This document shows positions 53,284-60,813 of a stretch of DNA of 64,000 nt, piece after piece (the first letter of the stretch is position 1; each line of letters begins with the position of its first letter). Source of the DNA: CAJWOS01 sp964502005 (GTDB taxonomy: Bacteria > Myxococcota_A > UBA796 > UBA2385); NCBI GenBank assembly GCA_964502005.1, contig CAZCUX010000007.1, forward strand, positions 208,752-272,751, in the 5' to 3' direction. The translations under genes were made by a program, and so were the position numbers. The notes below the pieces were generated by a model. It was not told the origin of the DNA and ran no database searches. It saw only the letters and a program-made list of their open reading frames with translations.

Positions 53284-54630
53284 TTGTCCTCCTTGGTGAC
53301 CACCGTTTCGCGGGTCGCGTTGGCTGCCGTCGCCGCATCGTTGTTGGCCACCGGCGCGGGCACCGCCGCCTTGTTGCACCATCACGCCCTTCGAGACGTA
53401 GACCAGCTCTTGCTCGTGGGCGCCCAAGCGGGGCGCGCGCCGGATGCGTGGCAAAACGGCCATTATCCGGGGCCTGTGACCGTAGAGGTGTGGGACCCCG
53501 ACAAGGGGCCGATTCCCGCCCATTGGGGCTTGGACCTCGACGTTGCCTTGGGGATTTTGGCGACCGAGATGCCCGTATGGGTGGACCAGGGCGACGAGCG
53601 GGTGTTGTTTTTGGCGGTCGAACCCCAAGGCGTTCACGACCAATGGCCACCCGTGATTGACCACCCCCATGGGCTTCGTATGGCGCGCTGTCCCCATGAA
53701 ACCGCCAAGGACACCATTGGGCGCTTCTTGTTTTGGTACGGCGTCGTGGCCTTCGGTGTGGTGGCGATGGTGGCACGATTTTTGCCGCGCTGGCTCCGCT
53801 GGGCGTTGGCGCCCTTAGAAGACACCCGAAAGGCCCTCGAAGGAATGCAAGGCGTCGCCGTGCGTACGCGCTTGCCCGAGGGCGGACCTTTTGAGGTGGC
53901 GCGCCTCGTGCAGTCCGTCAATGCGCTGCTGGACCGCCTCGAAGCGGCGGTGTCGGCCCAGACCCGGTTCGCCGCCACCGCGGCCCACGAGCTTCGTACG
54001 CCCGTCGCGTTGCTGCAAGGTGAGCTGGAGCTGGCGCTGCGGCGACCGCGAACGACCGACGAATATCGGACCACCCTCAGCGATGCGCTCGACAGCGTAG
54101 GGCGCCTCGCGCGCCTCGTCGAAGGCGTGATGGCCTTGACCCGCATCGACTCCGGGCGCATCGAAGAGGAGCGGCGCCGCGAATACCTCTCGGCCTTGGT
54201 GTCTGCGGCCGTCGCCACCGAGCGGCCCACCATCGAAGCGGCGGGGGGCCAGCTTTCTGTCGTTATTCCGCGCGACGTCGCGCTTTGGGTGCATGTCCCG
54301 TTGTTTACGGCGGCGCTCGGCAACCTGCTGCGAAACTGCGCGCGCCATGCCCCCGGAACCTTGGTCGCGTTGCGGGTGGTGGTCGCGGGCGACATCGTGC
54401 ATCTGCTTGTGGACGACGATGGACCGGGCATCGCACCGGGGCGCGGCCTCGCGCATCCCGGCATTGGACTGCGGGTGGTCGACGAAGTGGTCCGGCGCCA
54501 TGGCGGCACGTTTCAGTTGGGGCCGCGGCCCGGCGGCGGTGCGCGGGCCGAGATTCGGTTTCCGTACCGGGCGGACGCGGCGACGATTCCAATCGGAATC
54601 CAAGGTTCGTCCAACGGGAACCCAAGGTAG
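53284..54630 (+). CDS. Sensor histidine kinase of the czc operon
   Basis: A 448-residue kinase with two membrane segments: VALAAVAASLLATGAGTAAL and FWYGVVAFGVVAMVARFL. The 110-residue periplasmic loop is acidic and Trp-rich (VWDPDKGPIPAHWGLD) with many His (HHHALRDVD, DHPHGLRM), as expected for a metal sensor such as CzcS or CusS. A HAMP linker follows. The HisKA box is ATAAHELRTPVALL (phospho-acceptor His) and the ATPase domain has NLLRNCARHAPG, DDDGPGIAPG and HPGIGLRVVDEVV. TTG at 53284 starts one base after the regulator stop, with GAGAGG upstream. There is no receiver domain. Confidence 0.85.
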   Translation: MSSLVTTVSRVALAAVAASLLATGAGTAALLHHHALRDVDQLLLVGAQAGRAPDAWQNGHYPGPVTVEVWDPDKGPIPAHWGLDLDVALGILATEMPVWVDQGDERVLFLAVEPQGVHDQWPPVIDHPHGLRMARCPHETAKDTIGRFLFWYGVVAFGVVAMVARFLPRWLRWALAPLEDTRKALEGMQGVAVRTRLPEGGPFEVARLVQSVNALLDRLEAAVSAQTRFAATAAHELRTPVALLQGELELALRRPRTTDEYRTTLSDALDSVGRLARLVEGVMALTRIDSGRIEEERRREYLSALVSAAVATERPTIEAAGGQLSVVIPRDVALWVHVPLFTAALGNLLRNCARHAPGTLVALRVVVAGDIVHLLVDDDGPGIAPGRGLAHPGIGLRVVDEVVRRHGGTFQLGPRPGGGARAEIRFPYRADAATIPIGIQGSSNGNPR

Positions 54631-54699
54631 CCCCAATACGCTCACGGCATTGGTCAAGGGTCCGATGGGGGCCCATTTCGCCTTGCCGTTGAGAGTAGA

Positions 54700-55926
54700 A
54701 TGTCGATCGTTTCCAGATGCCGCTTGGCCGCCGTGGCATGGCTGTCCCTTTGGGCGCTTCCCGCTTGGGCGGTGGATTCGCTCACTTGGGAAGACCTCCA
54801 GGCGACCGCTGCTTCGGCGTATTCGTCTGGCCCTGGCGCGGTCAACGCCGCGATGGCCGAGGGCCTAGACGCCGCAGCCGCGCGACCCCAACGGGGGCCG
54901 TCGTCGATTTGGGCCCAAGTGCAGCGGGGGCTCCCCGCCCAAGACCAGCTCACGGTCGCGGTCGATGTGCCGCTCACGCTGGGCTTGGCCGAGTCCCGCG
55001 CCGGCCATGCGGAAGCCGATGCCCTCCGCGCCGACAACGAAGCCGAGCAGATGCGGTGGACCACGGCGGTGGTGGACACCTGGCTCGATGGCTGGGCGGC
55101 GCGAGAAAACGCCCTGCACCTGACGGAATACGAGCATGAGATTGAGAGCTGGCTCGAACCGCTGCGGCAAGCGTCGGCTGCGGGGCTCATCTCGGCGTTG
55201 GATTTGGCGGAGTTGCAAGCCGAGCTGGCGCGGGTGCGCGCAGAGCGAGCCGCGAGCGAAGCGCAAGCGGCGTCGGTGGATGCGACGTTGTCGGCGATGC
55301 TGGGTCGCCCTGTGCGCGTAGACCCAGGCCGGGAGGTGCTGCACGACGCGCCCCGTGCAGAGGCGAACCCGTGGCCCGCGCTCGTCGCCCTCGCGTCCGT
55401 CGCGCCGGGCGTGCAGGCGGCCCAGGCCGGGGCGCGCGCCGCAGATGCCCAGGTGCAGGCCTCCTGGGCCGCAGGGCTGCCGGTGGTGTCCCTCGGAGGC
55501 ATGTCGGTGCCATCTGCCACGGGCCCCCGCCAGCTGGCCTACGTGGGCATTGCGGTGCCCTTGCGCACGGATGGCGCCGCCCAGCGCGCTACATCGCGGG
55601 GCCACCAGCACGCGCACCTCGCCCAAGCCCGCTGGGAGGAGGCGCAGTTTCGGGCAGGCATCGAAGCCGAGTCGATGCGCTGGGAGGCGGCCCGCTCCCA
55701 ATACGCCGTGCTGTCGGAGCGATTGATTGAACCGCTCGAACAGCGACAAGCAAGCAGTCTTGCAGCCTTTCGGCAAGCGATGGTCCCGGCGGAGCGTCTC
55801 ATTCGCGCCCGCCGCGACCTCCATGAAGCACACCACGAACAACTTCAAGTGCTGGCCGCGCTCCTCAGCAGCGAAGCGCGCGCCTACGCCCTCCAGCAAG
55901 CCCTCCCGGCAAGCGGTGAACGATGA
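54700..55926 (+). CDS. czcC: Outer-membrane efflux protein (CzcC/TolC-type)
   Basis: A 408-residue protein with a signal peptide (CRLAAVAWLSLWALPAWAVD) and the alternating helical repeats of the TolC/CzcC family. Examples are LGLAESRAGHAEADALRADN and QASAAGLISALDLAELQAEL. It is shorter than E. coli TolC, as is usual for CzcC. A GAGAG lies before the ATG. It overlaps the next gene by ATGA. In the trimeric efflux system it forms the outer-membrane duct for metal ions. Confidence 0.8.
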   Translation: MSIVSRCRLAAVAWLSLWALPAWAVDSLTWEDLQATAASAYSSGPGAVNAAMAEGLDAAAARPQRGPSSIWAQVQRGLPAQDQLTVAVDVPLTLGLAESRAGHAEADALRADNEAEQMRWTTAVVDTWLDGWAARENALHLTEYEHEIESWLEPLRQASAAGLISALDLAELQAELARVRAERAASEAQAASVDATLSAMLGRPVRVDPGREVLHDAPRAEANPWPALVALASVAPGVQAAQAGARAADAQVQASWAAGLPVVSLGGMSVPSATGPRQLAYVGIAVPLRTDGAAQRATSRGHQHAHLAQARWEEAQFRAGIEAESMRWEAARSQYAVLSERLIEPLEQRQASSLAAFRQAMVPAERLIRARRDLHEAHHEQLQVLAALLSSEARAYALQQALPASGER

Positions 55927-57002
55927 AACGCCTCCCGACCTTCGCCTGTCTGTTCCTCGCCGCCTGTGGCGCGGACGAGTCCGTTCCCGAAGTGCAGCTC
56001 GACGTTTCGCATCGCGTCGCGTGGGCGCTGCCCCAGGCCGAGGCGCGCGTGCCCGTCGCGACCTTGCCGGCCGAAGTCGTCGCGTCGCCCGAAGGGGAGG
56101 CGTACTTGGGACCGGGCGTCGATGGCCGCCTGATTGCATGGGAGGTCGCGCCGGGGGACACGGTCGCGGTCGGACAGCGGCTCGCGCGTGTGCAGAGCGC
56201 CGAGCTGACGGCCCTTGCCCAAGAAGTACAGTCCTTGCAGGCGGCGGAGGTGCGCGCGAAGGCCGCCCTCCAGTTGGCCGAAGCGGCGGTGGGCGCAGGG
56301 GTTGGGACAGCCCAAGAGGTCGCGGTCGTGCGGGAGGACTTGGGGTCGGTCTCGGGCCGCTTGGTGGCCTTGCGCTCGGAGTTGTCGGCGCACCAAGGCT
56401 CGCTTGTGCCCGAACGGGGGGGCTGGGCGTGGCTCTCGCCCCGCGCGGGCACCGTAGAGGCCCTCGATTGCTTGCTTGGCCCCTTGGACCGACAAGACGA
56501 CTGCCTGCGTCTCGTCGGCAGCGCGGAGGGCACGACGGAGGTCCATGTCCCGGAGCGCCTCTTGGGCGAGGTCGACCGGGCCGGCGCCGCCCTCACGGCG
56601 ACGTGGACCTCGGTAGACGAGCAGACCCGGCCCGTTCGCTTGCTGTCCGTCGCGACGGCCTTAGACCGGCGCACGCGCCAGTTGACGCTTCGGTTTGGCG
56701 CGCCAGCCGACGTTCGTGTGGGCGCGAGCGGCCGCCTGACGCTCGAAGTTCCGGGAGACAATATCGCGTCGGTTCCTTCGTCGGCGGTGATGGTGGTCGA
56801 AGGCGCGCCGGCGGTCTTTGTGCGCGCAGGCACGGACGGCGTCCCGGTGCCGGGCCTCGAAGGTGCGCGAATGGTGCATGTAGAGGAGGTCGGGCGTGGA
56901 GCGGGACGGACATTTGTTCGCGGTTTGCCGGATCCCTCCGTCGAAGTCGCGCACAAAGGCACCTTCTTGCTCAAGAGCCTCGTGCTCGGGGGTGAAGAAT
57001 GA
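55923..57002 (+). CDS. czcB: Periplasmic adaptor (CzcB-type) lipoprotein
   Basis: A 359-residue membrane-fusion protein. It begins MKRLPTFACLFLAACGADES, a lipoprotein signal with lipobox LAAC. The lipoyl-like half shows LIAWEVAPGDTVAVGQRLAR, and a helical hairpin runs from ELTALAQEVQSLQAAEVRAK onward. A beta-barrel region with RTRQLTLRFGAPADVRVGAS follows. These are the domains of HlyD/CzcB adaptors. The start overlaps the czcC stop and the end overlaps the czcA start by four bases each, so the three are coupled. It links the RND pump to the outer-membrane protein. Confidence 0.85.
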   Translation: MKRLPTFACLFLAACGADESVPEVQLDVSHRVAWALPQAEARVPVATLPAEVVASPEGEAYLGPGVDGRLIAWEVAPGDTVAVGQRLARVQSAELTALAQEVQSLQAAEVRAKAALQLAEAAVGAGVGTAQEVAVVREDLGSVSGRLVALRSELSAHQGSLVPERGGWAWLSPRAGTVEALDCLLGPLDRQDDCLRLVGSAEGTTEVHVPERLLGEVDRAGAALTATWTSVDEQTRPVRLLSVATALDRRTRQLTLRFGAPADVRVGASGRLTLEVPGDNIASVPSSAVMVVEGAPAVFVRAGTDGVPVPGLEGARMVHVEEVGRGAGRTFVRGLPDPSVEVAHKGTFLLKSLVLGGEE

Positions 57003-60000
57003 ACGCGCGCTTGGACGCCTTGGTTCGCGCATGCGTTGACAACCGTGTCCTCGTGCTCGTAGCGACGCTGCTCTTCGCCTTGGGAGGCATCTACTCTTAC
57101 CGAAATATGGTGTTCGACGCGTTCCCCGACCTCACCAACGTGCAGGTGCAAGTCCTGACGACGGCACCGGGACTTGGCTCCGAAGAGGTCGAGCGCTTGG
57201 TGACCTTGCCGGTCGAGCGAAGCCTCGGCGGCGCGCCGGGCGTCACATTGGTGCGCAGCCTGTCGCGACCGGGCGTCTCTTCGGTCTCGGTCATCTTTGA
57301 AGACGGCACCGACCCGTGGCGCGCGCGGCAGATTGTGGCGGAGCAGGTGGCGACCGCGCGTTCGGACATCCCGCCCGAAGCCGGCGTGCCGGTGCTGGGG
57401 CCGCGCACGACAGGGCTTGGGGAGGTGTTCGAGATTTCGGTGCGCAGCGCCGACCGAAGCCCCGCCGAGCTGTACCGCTTGTTCGAGCTGGACATCGCGC
57501 CACGGCTGCGCTCGGTCGAAGGCGTGGTGGAGGTCAATGCGTGGGGCGCCGGCGCGCCGCGCGTCGAGGTCCAGGTGGACCCGTACCGACTCGCGGCCCT
57601 TGGTGTGCCGTGGGCGGACGTAGAAGACGCCGTACACGGTGCCTTGGCCATCACCGCGGGTGGCGATTTGCTCTCGACCGCCGAGCGAATGGGCGTGCGG
57701 GCCGTCTCGAACCCGGTCGACGCGCAGGACTTAGAAGAAGTGGTGATTCGCAGCGAAGCGCACGGCACCGTGCGTCTCGGCGAGGTCGCGACCGTTGCGT
57801 TGGGCTCTGCGCCGCCGGTCGGGGTGGGCACGGCGGACGGAGAAGGGGAAGCCTTGTTCGTGGTGGTGCAGCTCTTGGCCGGTGCCGACGCGCTTCGTAC
57901 GGTTCACAATGTCCGCGAAAAGCTCGTCGAGGTCAAGCAGAGCTTGCCCGAAGACGTAGAGGTGGACGTCATTTACGACCGCGAGAAGCTGGTCGGCAAC
58001 ACCCTCAAGACCGTCAGCCGGTCGCTCGTCGAAGGCGGCATCCTCGTGGTGGTGGTGCTCCTGCTCCTGCTCGGCGACCTGCGCGCGGGCCTCGTCGTCG
58101 CGAGCGTGATTCCGCTCTCGCTGCTGGGTGCGTTTACGGGCTTGTACTTGACCGGCACCTCGGGGAACCTGATGTCGCTCGGCGCGATTGACTTCGGCCT
58201 CGTGGTGGACGGTACGATTGTGTTGGTCGAAGGCATCGTGGGCATGCAGGTGGTCGCCGGGTCGCCCGAGATTGGAGACCGCCGGGACCTCGTGATTCAG
58301 GCCGCCAAAAAGGTCGGTCGCCCGATTCTGTTTGCGCTCACCGTGCTTATCTTGGTCTACCTCCCCATTTTGACGATGGTAGGAACAGAGGGCAAGCTCT
58401 TTCGACCCATGGCCATGACCGTCCTCTTTGCGCTGTTTACGGCCCTTGTGTTGACCTTCACGTATATCCCCGCGGTGTCTACCTACGTCGTCAAGCCCCA
58501 CGGCGACCACCAAACGCGGCTCCTGCGGGCCCTCAGCGCCGTCTATATGCCCGTGCTGCGGGCGTTGTTGGCGCAGCCGCGCCTCGCGGTGGGGGGCGTT
58601 GTGGGCTTGGTGGGCATCGGCGCGGTCGCTGCGGCGGGCCTTGGCCTGGAGTTCGTGCCCCGTCTCGAAGAGGGCGACCTCATCGTACAAACGGCGCGCT
58701 TGCCGTCGATCAACGCGGAGATGGCAGCGCGGGAGAACGCGCGTGTCGAGCGCGTCCTCTTGTCGTTCCCCGAAGTGGAGCGCGTCGCGTCGCGCACCGG
58801 CTCGCCCGCCCTCGCGACGGACCCGATGGGCATGGAGGAGACCGACATTTTGGTGCGCCTCAAGCCCATGACGGAGTGGACCACCGCACCGGACCTAGAA
58901 GGCTTGACCGCGGCGATGTCGGCGCGGCTCGAAACCGAAGCGCCTGGCCCGGAGTTCGCGTTCACGCAGCCGGTCGAGATGCGCTTCAATGAGCTGCTGG
59001 AGGGTGTGCCGAGCGACATCGGTATCCACGTCCACGGGACGGACCTCGACCAGCTCGAAGCCGCCGGCGCGGCCATCGCCGATGCGTTGCGGGGCATTGA
59101 AGGCGCGGAGGACGTAAAAGCGCCCGCGGTCGAAGGTTTGCCCGGATTGGACGTGGTGCTCGATGGGCCCTCGTTGGTGCGCTACGGATTGGACGGGACG
59201 TCCGTGCACGCGCTCGTGGGCGCGGCCCAAAAGGGCATTGAAGTCGGCGCGATTCAGCGGGGTTTGGTGCGGGAGACGGTCGTGCTGCGCTTGGACCTCC
59301 CCGAGGCGGTGTCTATCGGCGACTTGCCGTTTGTGGCGCCCGACGGCGTGACGCGAACGCTCGCCGACGTCGCGCGACTCGAGCGGGTCACCCGGCCGGC
59401 CCTCGTGCGGCGCCAAGACAGCAGCCGGCGGGTCACCGTGCTGTGCAACGTGCGCGGTCGGGACCTCGGCAGCTTTGAGGCCGAAGCGCGGGCGGCGGTC
59501 GCCCAAGTCGCGTTGCCTGAAGGTTCGTGGCTCGCGTGGTCGGGCAAGATGGAGCAGCTGCGCGAGGCAGGCACGCGCACCGCGATTACCGTTCCGGCTG
59601 TGTTGATAGCCATTCTCGCGCTTCTCCGCGTCGCATTCGGCTCGTTGCGGCCTGCGATGCTGATTTTCCTCAATGTCCCCGCGGCGGCGACAGGCGGCAT
59701 CTTGGCCTTGCGGTTGACGGGACAACCCTTGTCGATGAGCGCGATTGTGGGCTTTATTGCGCTGTTTGGGGTCGCGGTCATGAACGGCGTGGTGCTCGTG
59801 ACACGCACGCGAGAGCTGCATGCGCAAGTGCGGGCGGTCGCCGCCGCGCGGGACAGCGCCCTCGAACGCTTTCGGCCCGTATTGATGACGGCCCTTGTCG
59901 CAGGCATCGGCTTCTTGCCGATGGGCTTGGCCCAAGGGGTCGGCGCGGAGGTGCAGCGGCCGCTCGCAACGGTCGTCATGGGTGGGCTGCTCACCGCGAC

Positions 60001-60073
60001 CCCGCTCACGCTGCTGCTGCTACCGGCGCTCTACGCCCGATTCTTCGGGAGCGAGGACCCCAAAGCGCCGTAA
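56999..60073 (+). CDS. czcA: Heavy-metal RND efflux pump (CzcA-type)
   Basis: A 1024-residue HME-RND protein. It opens RVLVLVATLLFALGGIYSYR, then FDAFPDLTNVQVQVLTTAPG, a strong family match. The porter domains show EVNAWGAGAPRVEVQVDPYR. The transmembrane-helix 4 motif is AIDFGLVVDGTIVLVEGIVG, with both Asp and the Glu of the DFGxxVDG-x-x-x-x-E signature of CzcA/CnrA pumps for Zn, Co, Ni or Cd; CusA-type Cu/Ag pumps lack the first DFG. The N- and C-halves are duplicates (FIALFGVAVMNGVVLVTR in the second). It is the inner-membrane motor of the CzcCBA trio. A terminator follows its stop. Confidence 0.9.
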   Translation: MNARLDALVRACVDNRVLVLVATLLFALGGIYSYRNMVFDAFPDLTNVQVQVLTTAPGLGSEEVERLVTLPVERSLGGAPGVTLVRSLSRPGVSSVSVIFEDGTDPWRARQIVAEQVATARSDIPPEAGVPVLGPRTTGLGEVFEISVRSADRSPAELYRLFELDIAPRLRSVEGVVEVNAWGAGAPRVEVQVDPYRLAALGVPWADVEDAVHGALAITAGGDLLSTAERMGVRAVSNPVDAQDLEEVVIRSEAHGTVRLGEVATVALGSAPPVGVGTADGEGEALFVVVQLLAGADALRTVHNVREKLVEVKQSLPEDVEVDVIYDREKLVGNTLKTVSRSLVEGGILVVVVLLLLLGDLRAGLVVASVIPLSLLGAFTGLYLTGTSGNLMSLGAIDFGLVVDGTIVLVEGIVGMQVVAGSPEIGDRRDLVIQAAKKVGRPILFALTVLILVYLPILTMVGTEGKLFRPMAMTVLFALFTALVLTFTYIPAVSTYVVKPHGDHQTRLLRALSAVYMPVLRALLAQPRLAVGGVVGLVGIGAVAAAGLGLEFVPRLEEGDLIVQTARLPSINAEMAARENARVERVLLSFPEVERVASRTGSPALATDPMGMEETDILVRLKPMTEWTTAPDLEGLTAAMSARLETEAPGPEFAFTQPVEMRFNELLEGVPSDIGIHVHGTDLDQLEAAGAAIADALRGIEGAEDVKAPAVEGLPGLDVVLDGPSLVRYGLDGTSVHALVGAAQKGIEVGAIQRGLVRETVVLRLDLPEAVSIGDLPFVAPDGVTRTLADVARLERVTRPALVRRQDSSRRVTVLCNVRGRDLGSFEAEARAAVAQVALPEGSWLAWSGKMEQLREAGTRTAITVPAVLIAILALLRVAFGSLRPAMLIFLNVPAAATGGILALRLTGQPLSMSAIVGFIALFGVAVMNGVVLVTRTRELHAQVRAVAAARDSALERFRPVLMTALVAGIGFLPMGLAQGVGAEVQRPLATVVMGGLLTATPLTLLLLPALYARFFGSEDPKAP

Positions 60074-60097
60074 GTTTGTGTTCTCCCAAACCAACAC

Positions 60098-60132
60098 GGG
60101 GGAGCGGTGGTGCGCCGCTTCCCCCCTTTTTT
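60098..60132 (+). terminator. Terminator of czc operon
   Basis: GGGGGAGCGG pairs with CCGCTTCCCCC (one bulge) across a seven-base loop and is followed by six T, about 25 bp after the czcA stop. A clear intrinsic terminator. Confidence 0.8.
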
Positions 60133-60528
60133 GGGCCGTGACGACGCATCGTACGCGGCACGGGACAATACGCACCACAGCGCGTCGACCGCGTCGGCAC
60201 ACCACCCAGAAGCGGGGAGGCGGTGGTCGACCGCTTCCCCGTCTATGGTCAGGCGACGCGCCGACCGGTGGCTCTCACAAGCCGAAGTCGGCGTCGTCGC
60301 GCGGCATCTGGCGGCACCTTGAACCCCGCCGTCGAACACCCGCGCGCACCCGTGCAGCGTCGTCACCCAAAAAAAACGGGGAGGCGGTGGTCTCGTCCAT
60401 CCCCGTCTACGGTCAGGCGACGCGCCGACCGGTGGCTCTCCCAAGCCGAAGTCGGCGTCGCCGCGCGGCATCTGGCGGCACCTTGAACCGCGCCGTCGAC
60501 TACCCGCGCGCCCCCGTCCAGCGTCGTC

Positions 60529-60628
60529 NNNNNNNNNNNNNNNNNNNNNNNNNNNNNNNNNNNNNNNNNNNNNNNNNNNNNNNNNNNNNNNNNNNNNNNN
60601 NNNNNNNNNNNNNNNNNNNNNNNNNNNN
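60529..60628. other. Assembly gap of 100 N
   Basis: Exactly 100 N within the 164-bp repeats; the number of copies lost is unknown. Confidence 0.95.
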
Positions 60629-60743
60629 CGACGCGCCGACCGGTGGCTCTCACAAGCCGAAGTCGGCGTCGTCGCGCGGCATCCGGCGGCACCTTGAACC
60701 GCGCCGTCGACTACCCGCGCGCCCCCGTCCAGCGTCGTCACCC

Positions 60744-60780
60744 AAAAAAAACGGGGAGGCGGTGGTCGACCGCTTCCCCG
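60744..60780 (-). terminator. Terminator of the amidohydrolase gene
   Basis: On the minus strand the stem GGGGAAGCGGT / ACCGCCTCCCC with a CGACC loop is followed by G and eight T. It lies about 34 bp beyond the stop at 60814. A degenerate copy of the same element occurs near 60369-60405. Confidence 0.85.
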
Positions 60781-60813
60781 TCTACGGTCAGGCGACGCGC
60801 CGACCGGTGGCTC

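Noticed and set aside
55865..57637. 590-codon minus-strand frame over czcC/czcB/czcA
   Set aside because: Ser/Arg/Thr-rich mirror of three overlapping, well-supported plus-strand genes.
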